DNA of 33,987 nucleotides. Source: Thermoleophilia bacterium UBA6103 (GTDB lineage Bacteria > Actinomycetota > Thermoleophilia > UBA2241). A model generated the notes under the pieces. That model saw only the letters and a program-made list of their open reading frames with translations, was not told the origin of the DNA and did not search any database. Location of the stretch: assembly GCA_002423545.1 (NCBI GenBank), contig DIWP01000031.1:1-33987 (forward strand). The letters run 5' to 3'. A program made the translations under genes and the position numbers. Positions 9,771 to 17,325 of this stretch are shown here, one piece after another. How positions within the stretch are numbered: the first letter of the stretch is position 1; each line of letters begins with the position of its first letter.

Positions 9771-10580
9771 TCAGAAGAAGAACGATCTCTGCCGGTCGAC
9801 TTCGAGCGGGCGACGGCAGATGGAACGCAATTGCTGCTTCATCCGCTCATTCTCGCACACGGCGCCGACGATGAACTCGGGCTCTATCTGGGGGTAGACA
9901 AGCACCTCCGCGCAGCGCCGTCGCTTGCCGTCGACGTAGTCGTTCCAGTAGCTGGCCTGCAGCACAGGCTTCGACTCTCGCACGACGGACGCATCCGTTG
10001 AGAACAGCGTTTCGCCGCTGGCGGCGTTCCCATCCGTGAAGAGATGCTCGTGTCTCAGACATACGTCACGCGAGATCGTCAGTATCACCAGCTGCTCCTG
10101 TATCTTCCTACGCCTATAGAGCATCGGGTTCCTGGGGTTCAAGTACAGGGGTGCATAGTCGTGAAGACGTCTCTTGTACACGGGCTCGCGTCGCCGTTCC
10201 CTGAGCCACTGTACCTCGGGGTCGGAAATGTCGTTCGAGCAAAGACCACGCTCGTTGGCCTCGTCGAAGGACAGGATGCCGTGCTGCAGAATGCTGCGAA
10301 TATGCCGGTAGTGCGCCAGATAGTAGAAGCGGTCCAAGCTCACCGACGGCTCAGCTACTGGTGCGCATGCCGACTCACACGACTCCTCGCGTCGCTGCGC
10401 CCTCTGCTCGCATTGCTCCAATGTGAATCTGGCGAATTGGGGAAGCTGGGCTTTGCTGCGGCAGTTGGCTGCTAGGCTCAGAATCAGTTGGCCGCGTGGG
10501 TCGTTCGCGAACCCATCGAGCGTACGCTGCACCTCTTCGTAGAAACCGGGGTTGACCGGCTGTCTCTCAGAAGGCGTCAA
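9771..10580 (-). CDS. darT: DarT-like DNA ADP-ribosyltransferase toxin
   Basis: Residues about 83-269 match the DarT (DUF4433) family, which attaches ADP-ribose from NAD+ to thymidines in single-stranded DNA and stalls replication. Visible signatures are FYYLAHYRHIRSILQHGILS, DISDPEVQ, the HDYAPLYLNPRNPMLY block, and RRCAEVLVYP with the likely catalytic Glu225. An extra N-terminal segment of about 80 residues precedes the fold and is not typical. The only start codon after the upstream in-frame stop is TTG 10580, with a weak AGGGA close by. A GTG inside the extension is a possible alternative start. The gene appears intact and is followed immediately by its antitoxin. The 257 bases upstream (10581-10837) hold no convincing gene. 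Confidence 0.87.
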   Translation of the reverse strand: MTPSERQPVNPGFYEEVQRTLDGFANDPRGQLILSLAANCRSKAQLPQFARFTLEQCEQRAQRREESCESACAPVAEPSVSLDRFYYLAHYRHIRSILQHGILSFDEANERGLCSNDISDPEVQWLRERRREPVYKRRLHDYAPLYLNPRNPMLYRRRKIQEQLVILTISRDVCLRHEHLFTDGNAASGETLFSTDASVVRESKPVLQASYWNDYVDGKRRRCAEVLVYPQIEPEFIVGAVCENERMKQQLRSICRRPLEVDRQRSFFF

Positions 10581-10837
10581 GTGTCCCTGCTGATGAGATG
10601 CGGTCCATGCAAGCCCTCATGGTGGTATGAGCCCTGAGCGCCCAACTTGGGGTGTCCACAGTCAATCACGATTGCGCGAGCAGCGGAAAGACCTCGATCT
10701 CCAGCCGGTGGCCGCGCGGGCCCGCGACTGCGTCAGCCCTCGGGCTAACGAGCCGTCAACACCTTCGACCACGGATAGTTGCGCCCCGGGCAGCTGGTCC
10801 GTATCCGGCGCATGCCGGTCGGCAGACTTGAGCGGCA

Positions 10838-11614
10838 TCAGGGGCACAAGTGCCGTCTGTCGAGTTCCGCTAGGACGCCGTCGATGAGCTTGCGGTAGAC
10901 CTCGGCTCCAGCGGTCTGGTCGTGATCCGATGGCCTTTCGGCCCGCAAGAAGCCCGCCAGGTCGGCGTAGTCGAAGTACGAGAACCGTGACTCGGTGACG
11001 ATGTCGGTCAGGCGGTCGGCGTATTCCTGGAACTGCGGCGTCTTCGCCAGGAAGGCGTCGATGTCAGCATCTCTCAGAGCCCGGACCAACTCCGCCGGCG
11101 ATGTGAAGCGCTCCTGCCACTGACGTGCGAAGTCGCCGTGCCCGAGCAGCGCCAGACGGTGAGCCATCGTTCGTCCGGTTCTGATCTCGACTGCCAGAGC
11201 CAACAGCGCGTACTTGAGCACCTGCTCCACGCTGCACTTGGCGCCGATCTTCATCTCGATGGCCACGACCTCGCGATCTGAGACGAACAGGAGATCCGGC
11301 TGTGTCGCTTTCTGCAGAGAGAAGAGTTCGTCGACGTCCCTCCCGAGGCTGACGAACGGCCGCCTGAACTCCTCGTCGAAGAGCCGCTCGAACAGCCGGT
11401 TTCGGAGCGAAGTAGGAGCCAGCAGGAAGAACTGGCTCAGCAGCTGGTTGAGCGTCGTCTCCATTCTTCGGAGATGCCGCTGGACCTGATCCACTGTGCG
11501 CAGCCTTCCGTCGGCGTGCTTCTTGCGGCCGATGTGCTGAGGCTCCCAGTAGAAGAACTCCAGCGCTTCGTAATAGCTGTCGATCCAGTCGATCTCTGGC
11601 GGCATGTCTGACAT
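10838..11614 (-). CDS. PD-(D/E)XK nuclease-like protein, 258 aa
   Basis: The core motif is QPD107LLFVSDREVVAIE120MK122 followed by Q131 in VEQVLKYA, the D-E-x-K-Q arrangement of PD-(D/E)XK nucleases. N-terminal helices (1-100) include a stretch rich in Arg and Leu, and the C-terminal third is helical and unassigned. I recognise no named family. ATG 11614 has GGGAG 6 bases upstream. Longer versions run into the divergent gene and are rejected. It is head-to-head with another PD-(D/E)XK gene at 11780, with 165 bases between. No methylase or antitoxin accompanies it. A nuclease role in defence is inferred from the fold and neighbourhood. Confidence 0.7.
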   Translation of the reverse strand: MSDMPPEIDWIDSYYEALEFFYWEPQHIGRKKHADGRLRTVDQVQRHLRRMETTLNQLLSQFFLLAPTSLRNRLFERLFDEEFRRPFVSLGRDVDELFSLQKATQPDLLFVSDREVVAIEMKIGAKCSVEQVLKYALLALAVEIRTGRTMAHRLALLGHGDFARQWQERFTSPAELVRALRDADIDAFLAKTPQFQEYADRLTDIVTESRFSYFDYADLAGFLRAERPSDHDQTAGAEVYRKLIDGVLAELDRRHLCP

Positions 11615-11779
11615 CGTGAACTCCCGAGGTTCAGTTGCTAGGTTGACCATACATGTGTTGGTGGCGCGTGAGCCCGGATGATCGCTTCTCACAGGTCGTG
11701 AGCACAGCGCATTAGGGTGAACAGCACCTGTAGACTGCGAGGTGTTTGCAGCTCGAGGACGGCATCGAGGAGGCCCAAC

Positions 11780-12940
11780 ATGCCGGGCGGCATCTTCATG
11801 ATCGGTGACGGCGATAAGCTCATTCAGTTCACCGATGAGCTCTACCCGTCGGAGGACGTCCTTCAGACCTACGTTGAGCACTACCCGGATCTCCTTGCCG
11901 GCGACCTGATCGACGCCGAATCCCCGCGCCGCTGGGTGCTCGTGCAGCGTGAGTCGCCGCTCGCACGAGAGGCGGGCGGCGGCGCTTGGTGGTCGATCGA
12001 CCACGTCTTCCTCGACCAGGACGGCATTCCGACGCTGGTCGAGGTCAAGCGCAGCAGCGATACGCGCATCCGTCGTGAGGTCATCGGTCAGATGATGGAG
12101 TATGCCGCGCACGCCGTCGTCTACTGGCCGGTAGAGAAGATGCGTGCTCAGTTCGAATCCACCTGCCGGGCCAACGACGCGGAGGCAGATCCAGTCAGGC
12201 AAGTCGCGGAACTGCTGGACTTGCCTGCTGATGCGGCGATTCCCGAAGAGGTCGAAGGCTACTGGGCTCGCGTCGGGGAGAACCTCGAGCAGGGCCATCT
12301 GCGTCTACTGTTTGTCGCCGACAGCTTCCCTCCTGAGACCAAGCGCATCATCGAGTTCCTCAACGAGAAGATGAACGACGTCGAGGTGCTGGCGGTCGAG
12401 ATCAAGCAGTTCACCGGTGATGGTCGTCCCATTCTCGTACCCCGACTCTATGGACAGAGCGAGGTCGCCCAAGACCGCAAGGGTCGGGCTAGGGGCAACC
12501 GAGTCTGGGATGAGACACGCTACTTCGAAAGACTCCAGGCGGAGCACCCGGAACTCGTTGAGACAGTGCGACGCGTCTACCAGTGGGCGCAGACGGAGGG
12601 TCTTACGACCACATGGGGCACGGGGGTGGAGACGGGATCGCTCAGCCTGCGCACTGGCTCGGGCGATCCGCGGCTGCTGTCGCTGCTGACCGACGGGCGC
12701 ATCGAGTTCGCCATTCCCAACCTCAAGGAACCCTTCGCGCAGGTTGAGGCGCGCCGCGAGCTGGCCGCCCGCTTCGCGGCCATCCCTGGCTTCAGCTTGC
12801 CAAGCGATGCCCACGCACGCTATCCCAGCGCGTCTCTCGCCGTGCTGATCGACGAAGATGTCTTGCAACAGTTCCTCAGCGTCGTGACGTGGTGGGCGCA
12901 CGAGACCAGGGCTGCTTCTGGGGAGAACACCGGCGGTTGA
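11780..12940 (+). CDS. PD-(D/E)XK (DUF91/NucS-like) nuclease protein, 386 aa
   Basis: The nuclease core lies at residues 70-115: WWSID74HVFLDQDGIPTLVE88VK90 followed by Q104MMEYA, the same layout as NucS/DUF91-type enzymes. A middle helical part (about 150-230) and a C-terminal region (about 260-386) are unassigned. The latter has the shape of a DNA- or nucleotide-binding domain but shows no motif I can name. The start at 11780 has GAGGAGG about 6 bases upstream, and a later ATG seven codons in is less likely. The TGA at 12938-12940 is 9 bases before the next gene, so the two are probably co-transcribed. It is intact, unlike several neighbours. Confidence 0.75.
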   Translation: MPGGIFMIGDGDKLIQFTDELYPSEDVLQTYVEHYPDLLAGDLIDAESPRRWVLVQRESPLAREAGGGAWWSIDHVFLDQDGIPTLVEVKRSSDTRIRREVIGQMMEYAAHAVVYWPVEKMRAQFESTCRANDAEADPVRQVAELLDLPADAAIPEEVEGYWARVGENLEQGHLRLLFVADSFPPETKRIIEFLNEKMNDVEVLAVEIKQFTGDGRPILVPRLYGQSEVAQDRKGRARGNRVWDETRYFERLQAEHPELVETVRRVYQWAQTEGLTTTWGTGVETGSLSLRTGSGDPRLLSLLTDGRIEFAIPNLKEPFAQVEARRELAARFAAIPGFSLPSDAHARYPSASLAVLIDEDVLQQFLSVVTWWAHETRAASGENTGG

Positions 12941-12949
12941 GCGGGCTTC

Positions 12950-13582
12950 GTGGAGTTCTTCCTTCTGCAGGATGCCGTCACCGTCGACTGCGATGCCGTG
13001 ATCTTCTCGGCGCCGTTCAAGGACTTCACCACTCCGGCGATCCCTCAGACCATCGACGCGTACCGGGAGTACCGGCAGCGCGCCATCACCTTCATCGAGG
13101 CCCGCAACCGCCGGATCCGTCGATACGTCTCCGCAGACCACCCCCGCGGCCTGAGGGAGGGCGAGGAGTCGGTGCGCCGCGAGGAGTCCGTGCGCGACGC
13201 CGTGGCGCCCGAGCCGTCCGGTGCAGGCGCGCCGCTGACGCCGCAGGCCGTCCTTGAGCTGGCGGAGCAATGCGGCACGCGGGAGGAGTTGGCGCGGGCG
13301 GTCGAGGTCGCGCGCACGCAGGGCCTGCACGTGCGGCCCCTCAAGACCTGCCTGATGTTCGCACCGCCTGCGAACCGTTCGCGCTGCCTGTTCACGGTGT
13401 GGGCAGGGCGGGAGGACGGCAGGATCGCGGCCTACGTCAGCACCGAGACCTTCCTCGAGTTCTTCCCCCTGGATCGGGCGGATGTCGGGCAGCGCCTCGG
13501 CAAAGAGGGCTGGCGGTCCCTCGACAAGGCGGCGTTCGACACCCTCCTCCGGAACATCGAGGCCCTCGACCTCAGCTCATGA
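12950..13582 (+). CDS. Conserved-looking hypothetical protein downstream of the DUF91-like nuclease
   Basis: I do not recognise this 210-residue protein. Two parts are visible: an N-terminal segment (1-60) with FLLQDAVTVDCDAVIFSAPF, and a C-terminal domain (about 120-205) with KTCLMFAPPANRSRCLFTVW and AYVSTETFLEFF, joined by a charged linker. No membrane segment or signal is seen. The start is GTG 12950 with a weak ribosome site, 9 bases behind the nuclease stop, so translation is probably coupled. Position suggests a partner or immunity protein for the nuclease, which is inference only. Confidence 0.6.
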   Translation: MEFFLLQDAVTVDCDAVIFSAPFKDFTTPAIPQTIDAYREYRQRAITFIEARNRRIRRYVSADHPRGLREGEESVRREESVRDAVAPEPSGAGAPLTPQAVLELAEQCGTREELARAVEVARTQGLHVRPLKTCLMFAPPANRSRCLFTVWAGREDGRIAAYVSTETFLEFFPLDRADVGQRLGKEGWRSLDKAAFDTLLRNIEALDLSS

Positions 13583-13740
13583 GCGGACCGGCGAGTCCGC
13601 GAGCCTTCTCGCACACCGCGCACCTGCGTGCGTTCGTGGACACTGCTCCAGGGATAGTCACCTTCTCGCGGCGGCAAACGTAATCTCGCGCGTGGTGGAA
13701 TCGGCCGCTCTCGGGAGCCGCAATCGCGTCGGGACGAGCC

Positions 13741-15092
13741 ATGGACTACCTGATCGACACCAACATCCTGATTCCCGTCGAGCCGGCATCGAGCGCCGAC
13801 ATCGAGGAGCTGAGCGGTCCGATCGCGGATCTCGTGCGGCAGATTCAGCACACCGGCAATCGTGTGGTCATCCATCCCGCGACGTTCGACGAGCTGTCCA
13901 GAGACAAGGATCCTGTCCGTCGCACGATGAGGCTCGCGCTCGCCGGCAAGTACGTCCGTCTTGAGAACGCACCTGAGCCCCCCGAAGAGTTGCTTTCGTT
14001 GAGCTCTGGGGTCGAATCGCGGCGTGAGCACGATGATGTGGACCTGCGCCTGCTTGCTGCGGCGACCACCGGTGCGGTGGCGTTCCTGGTTACGGAAGAC
14101 GCCGGCATTCACGCCAAGGCAGCGCGCATCGGGGTCTCAGACAGAGTCCTCACGGTCGCGGATGCCCGCGACATGGTGCGGACTCTGTACGAGAAGGTCC
14201 CTCTCGGCCCCGCACCTGCGGAGGCCACCACATGCGATGCCCTGGACACGGCTGACCCGTTGTTCGGCGGACTACGGGATCGCTATGCCGGCTTCGATGC
14301 GTGGTGGGCTAGAACTGTCGCCGAACGTCGCCGAGCATGGGTCGTTCGGTCGGCAGGCGGAGGTCTTGCGGCGCTGTGTGTGGTCACCGAAAAGCCACCC
14401 GGCCGGCACGGTCTGTCGGGCAAGGTCCTCAAGATCTGTACATTCAAGGTGCCTTCCTGGAGACGTTCGGCTTCCTGCCGACTGGTGAGGCGAAGCGCAA
14501 CGGCGACGTGATCCTCGCCAAGTCGCGACGACCAAGGCGGGACCACCTTGCCTCCATGGATCCCTTTGAGCTTCATGTCCGCTACGGCCCTCCGGTGGTG
14601 CTCGCCGAACGGGTGTCCAGTTGGCTGGTTCCGATCCAGCCGCGGTATCACGCGCGGCTGTTCCCCGAAGCGGAGGGGCAGGGCGTTCTGCTGCCTGGAT
14701 GCGATGCGCACGGAAACAGCATTCGGAAGGCCTACCTGTGCCACGCGCCCGTGAGATCGCTACGGAAGGGCGATCTCCTGTACTTCTACAAGTCGACAGA
14801 GCAGACGGTGAGCGTGGCCGGGATCGTCGAAGACGTCCGCGTTCTGTCCGACGTGGAGGGTATCGTTCGCACTGCTGGAAAGCGGACGGTGTACAGCGCC
14901 GCCGAAATAACGGAGATGGCCGCCGGCGACAGGGATGTGCTTGTGATCGGCTTCCGGCAGGTCCGCGTTGTCTCGGAGCGGATCACAGTGACTGAGCTGG
15001 TGGCCAGCGGAGTGGTTTCCGGGCCGCCGCAATCCATTCAGGGGATAGGTCAGGAGGGAGCAGCATGGCTGGCGAAGCGGATGCGGTCGTAG
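13741..15092 (+). pseudogene. PIN-GNAT-PUA fusion gene, broken by a frameshifting internal deletion
   Basis: The first frame starts at ATG 13741 with a PIN ribonuclease domain: D6 in LIDTNIL, acidic cluster HDDVD near 98-101, and D120 in VTEDAGIHAKA. It continues into a GNAT fold (RAWVVRSAGGGLAALCVV, GLSGKVLKICTFKV) and then loses homology at about 14,455 and stops at 14511. The GNAT signal resumes two bases out of frame at about 14,458 (FLETFGFLPTGEAKRNGDVILAK) and runs on through an EVE/PUA-like domain (LRKGDLLYFYKS, SVAGIVEDVRV) to TAG 15092. The acetyl-CoA loop and following helix, normally about 35-45 residues, are absent at the joint. A deletion not divisible by three explains this. It overlaps the ASCH gene by 28 bases. 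Known relatives combine PIN and GNAT domains. Function is presumably lost. Confidence 0.75.
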
Positions 15093-15571
15093 TGCTGCTG
15101 CCCATCAAGCCCCACTACGCGACGCAGATCATGGAGGGTACGAAACGCGTCGAGTTTCGCCGACGGCCGTTCGCACGCGTGCCGCAATGGGTGGTCGTCT
15201 ACGCCAGCGCTCCCGAGAAGCGCGTCCTTGGCTGCTTCAGCGTACGCGGCGTCGACGAGTGCTCCCCGGAAGGCCTCTGGCAGCGGTACGAGCACGTGGG
15301 CGGCATCGATCAGGCAGACTTCGCCGCCTACTACACGGGCCGCGACAGGGGCGTGGCGCTCCTGATCGACGAGGTGTATCCCCTCGACGATCCAGTCGAG
15401 CTCAGGGAGATCGGCGACGGCCTCCTTCCGCCGCAGAGCTACCGGTATCTTGAGCCTGGGGTGATCGCCACGCTGGTCGGTCCGGGAGATCTCGGGAACG
15501 TCGGTGACGCCCGCGGCCGCCCGAGCGTAGCTGGCACGCGAAGGCTGGACAGAGTGCGCCCTCTTGTTTAG
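15065..15571 (+). CDS. ASCH-domain protein
   Basis: The N terminus reads IKPHYATQIMEGTKRVEFRRRPF, the hallmark of the ASCH family of the PUA superfamily, which binds or processes RNA or modified nucleosides. Strands QWVVVYAS and KRVLGCFSV complete the beta barrel, and residues about 85-140 carry the usual C-terminal helical part. ATG 15065 lies within the end of the PIN-GNAT-PUA gene and has GGAGGGAG upstream, so it is translationally coupled to it. It was probably the partner of that toxin-like fusion and has outlived it. The last 25 residues look unconserved. The stop is TAG. Confidence 0.75.
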   Translation: MAGEADAVVVLLPIKPHYATQIMEGTKRVEFRRRPFARVPQWVVVYASAPEKRVLGCFSVRGVDECSPEGLWQRYEHVGGIDQADFAAYYTGRDRGVALLIDEVYPLDDPVELREIGDGLLPPQSYRYLEPGVIATLVGPGDLGNVGDARGRPSVAGTRRLDRVRPLV

Positions 15572-15589
15572 CGTTGGCGCTTAAGTCTT

Positions 15590-15608
15590 AATAGCGACAG
15601 ACGCTATT
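15590..15608. promoter_or_regulatory. Palindrome upstream of fic
   Basis: AATAGCG (15590-15596) and CGCTATT (15602-15608) are perfect 7-bp arms around ACAGA. It sits in a short AT-rich stretch between the ASCH stop and the fic start, 31 bases before ATG. It could be an operator on the fic promoter; a weak terminator for the ASCH gene is the alternative, though no U-tract follows. Confidence 0.45.
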
Positions 15609-15639
15609 CAACTCTCCTGAGCAACAGGACGGCTGCGGC

Positions 15640-16794
15640 ATGAAGCGGGGACTCACGGGTCGATACGAGGTCACCACGACCACAGGCGAGCGGGTCGAGG
15701 CGTTCGTACCGGCCCCTCTGCCGCCACAGCCGCCGCTGGAGCTTTCGGGGTCTCTTCACGCATCCATCGAGCGGGCGGCGTTGTCGCTGGGGAGGCTCGA
15801 CAGCTTGTCAGTGCTGCTGCCCGACACCTCGCTCTTCCTCTACTCGTATGTGCGCAAGGAGGCCGTGCTCTCATCGCAGATCGAGGGCACGCAGTCGTCG
15901 CTGTCCGACCTGCTCCTGTTCGAGATCGAACAGGCTCCGGGAGTACCGATCGACGATGTGGTCGAGGTGAGCGGTTACGTGGCGGCGCTGGAGCATGGGC
16001 TCGCGCGCCTGCGCGGTGGCTTCCCCATCAGCGCGCGCCTGATCCGGGAGATGCACGCCAAGCTTATGGAACGCGGACGCGGCAGCGACAAGCAGCCGGG
16101 CGAGTTCCGCCGGTCGCAGAACTGGATCGGCGGCACGCGGCCGGGTAACGCCCACTTCGTGCCGCCGCCCCACACGGAGGTGGCCGGGTGCATCTCCGAG
16201 CTGGAGCGCTTTGTGCACGATGAGACGAGCGAGCTGCCTCGGCTCGTGCAGGTCGCCCTCGCGCATGCCCAGTTCGAGACCATCCACCCGTTTCTCGACG
16301 GCAACGGTCGCGTCGGCCGCCTGCTCATCTCTCTGCTGTTCTGCGACTACGGAGTGCTGAGCGAGCCCTTGCTCTACCTGAGTCTGTACTTCAAGGAACA
16401 CCGCGACGAGTACTACCGGCTGCTCGACCTGGCTCGTCTGGACGGCGACTGGGAGGCGTGGCTGCGCTTCTTCCTGGAGGGTGTCGCGCTGACGGCGGAC
16501 GGCGCTGCAGCCACGGCCGGCGACCTGGCGCGGCTCTTCGAAGAGGATCGTGAACGGATCCAGGCGACGGGGCGCCGGGCCGGGTCGGCACTGCGCGTCC
16601 ACGAGGCGCTGAAGGCGCGGCCGCTGGCGACGCTCACTGAGGTCGTATCTCGCTCGGGGCTGTCGTTCCCGGCCGCATCGTCGGCCATGGGGCAGCTCGT
16701 GGCCCTGGGTATCGCCGTCGAGCTCACCGGCAAGAAGCGCAACCGGGTGTTCGCGTACGCGCGCTACCTGGCGACGCTCGGTGCGGGGACCTGA
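15640..16794 (+). CDS. fic: Fic-family AMP/NMP-transferase
   Basis: The 384-residue protein has the canonical catalytic motif HPFLDGNGRVGR (216-227), and the flap-like segment GNAHFVPPP near 169-177. The N-terminal Fic_N part carries the inhibitory helix motif SSQIEG (78-83, Ser-x3-Glu-Gly), so this is a self-inhibited class II Fic. A winged-helix-like domain closes the protein (about 310-384, LTEVVSRSGLSFPAASSAMG). Such enzymes transfer AMP to Ser, Thr or Tyr of target proteins, and single-gene Fic proteins have been reported as phage defence. The start is ATG 15640 with a modest AGGACGG. The gene is intact and stands alone behind a palindrome that may regulate it. Its target is unknown. Confidence 0.93.
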   Translation: MKRGLTGRYEVTTTTGERVEAFVPAPLPPQPPLELSGSLHASIERAALSLGRLDSLSVLLPDTSLFLYSYVRKEAVLSSQIEGTQSSLSDLLLFEIEQAPGVPIDDVVEVSGYVAALEHGLARLRGGFPISARLIREMHAKLMERGRGSDKQPGEFRRSQNWIGGTRPGNAHFVPPPHTEVAGCISELERFVHDETSELPRLVQVALAHAQFETIHPFLDGNGRVGRLLISLLFCDYGVLSEPLLYLSLYFKEHRDEYYRLLDLARLDGDWEAWLRFFLEGVALTADGAAATAGDLARLFEEDRERIQATGRRAGSALRVHEALKARPLATLTEVVSRSGLSFPAASSAMGQLVALGIAVELTGKKRNRVFAYARYLATLGAGT

Positions 16795-16953
16795 GCCCGG
16801 GCTCTCTATCAGCGAAGCAAGGGGCGCGACCCCTTCGACGTGTGGCCCTACCTCCAGGACCTCAAGGCGTACCGCGCCAGGCGCGACGGCGAGCGTCGGC
16901 GGGCTCTCGACGAGCTGGCCCAGGATCCCGGCAAGGCTGGCCTGGAGTACTGA
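16795..16953 (+). pseudogene. C-terminal gene scrap after fic
   Basis: Directly after the fic stop an open frame without start codon encodes a hydrophilic, protein-like sequence with FDVWPYLQDLKAYRARR and ALDELAQDPGKAGLEY, ending at TGA 16953. It looks like the C-terminal end of a lost protein, perhaps an antitoxin since a PIN start follows two bases later. I do not recognise the family. Confidence 0.4.
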
Positions 16954-16954
16954 G

Positions 16955-17038
16955 TTGACGTGGACCGCGTTCCTCGACGCCTGCGTGCTGTACCCATGGG
17001 CAACGTGCGACCTGCTGCTGGAGACCGGTTTGACGTGA
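16955..17038 (+). pseudogene. PIN-domain N-terminal remnant
   Basis: TTG 16955 opens 27 codons reading WTAFLDACVLYPWATCDLLL, the typical first strand and helix of a PIN ribonuclease toxin including its first catalytic Asp. A TGA at 17036 ends it, and no more PIN sequence follows in any frame. Together with the preceding scrap it looks like an antitoxin-toxin pair reduced by deletion. Confidence 0.5.
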
Positions 17039-17151
17039 CGCTGGAATGCATCCGCAGGCACTACCGCGGCGAGGACAGCCCTCTGGCTGAGGTGCTTGCG
17101 CAGCACGCGGACTTCTTGAGGCTGTTCAGAGACTTCCGAGGCTTCGCGTAA
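17039..17151 (+). pseudogene. Unrecognised C-terminal scrap
   Basis: A shifted frame continues with LECIRRHYRGEDSPLAEVLA and HADFLRLFRDFRGFA to TAA 17151. The sequence is protein-like but short and has no start of its own. It may be the tail of another gene joined to the PIN remnant by a deletion. Confidence 0.3.
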
Positions 17152-17271
17152 TTCTCTTCCTTCACCTTCAACCCGTCCGCTCAAGCCTGCGAACCGGATG
17201 TCCGCTGGCGTGCGTGTTCGATCTCATCATCCAGCCCGTCCACCGGGCGAAGGTACGCTCTTGGTGGGAAG

Positions 17272-17306
17272 CTGTCCTTGACAGGAGGACAGAAACGGGT
17301 CATACT
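17272..17306 (+). promoter_or_regulatory. Promoter with overlapping operator-like palindrome for the ATPase gene
   Basis: TTGACA (17278-17283), a 17-base spacer and CATACT (17301-17306) make a good sigma-70 type promoter ending 19 bases before ATG. CTGTCCT (17272-17278) and AGGACAG (17286-17292) form 7-bp inverted arms that straddle the -35 box, and CTGTC/GACAG forms a nested palindrome. This fits repression by a dimeric regulator. The same layout recurs before the decayed copy at 21803-21836. Confidence 0.55.
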
Positions 17307-17325
17307 CTCCTTCTTGGGAGGACAG

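Noticed and set aside
10627..10887. 86-codon plus-strand open frame upstream of darT
   Set aside because: Low-complexity Arg/Ser composition, no ribosome site, overlaps the end of the real minus-strand nuclease gene.
15871..17184. 437-codon minus-strand open frame opposite fic
   Set aside because: Shadow of the Fic gene, which has the full catalytic motif on the plus strand.
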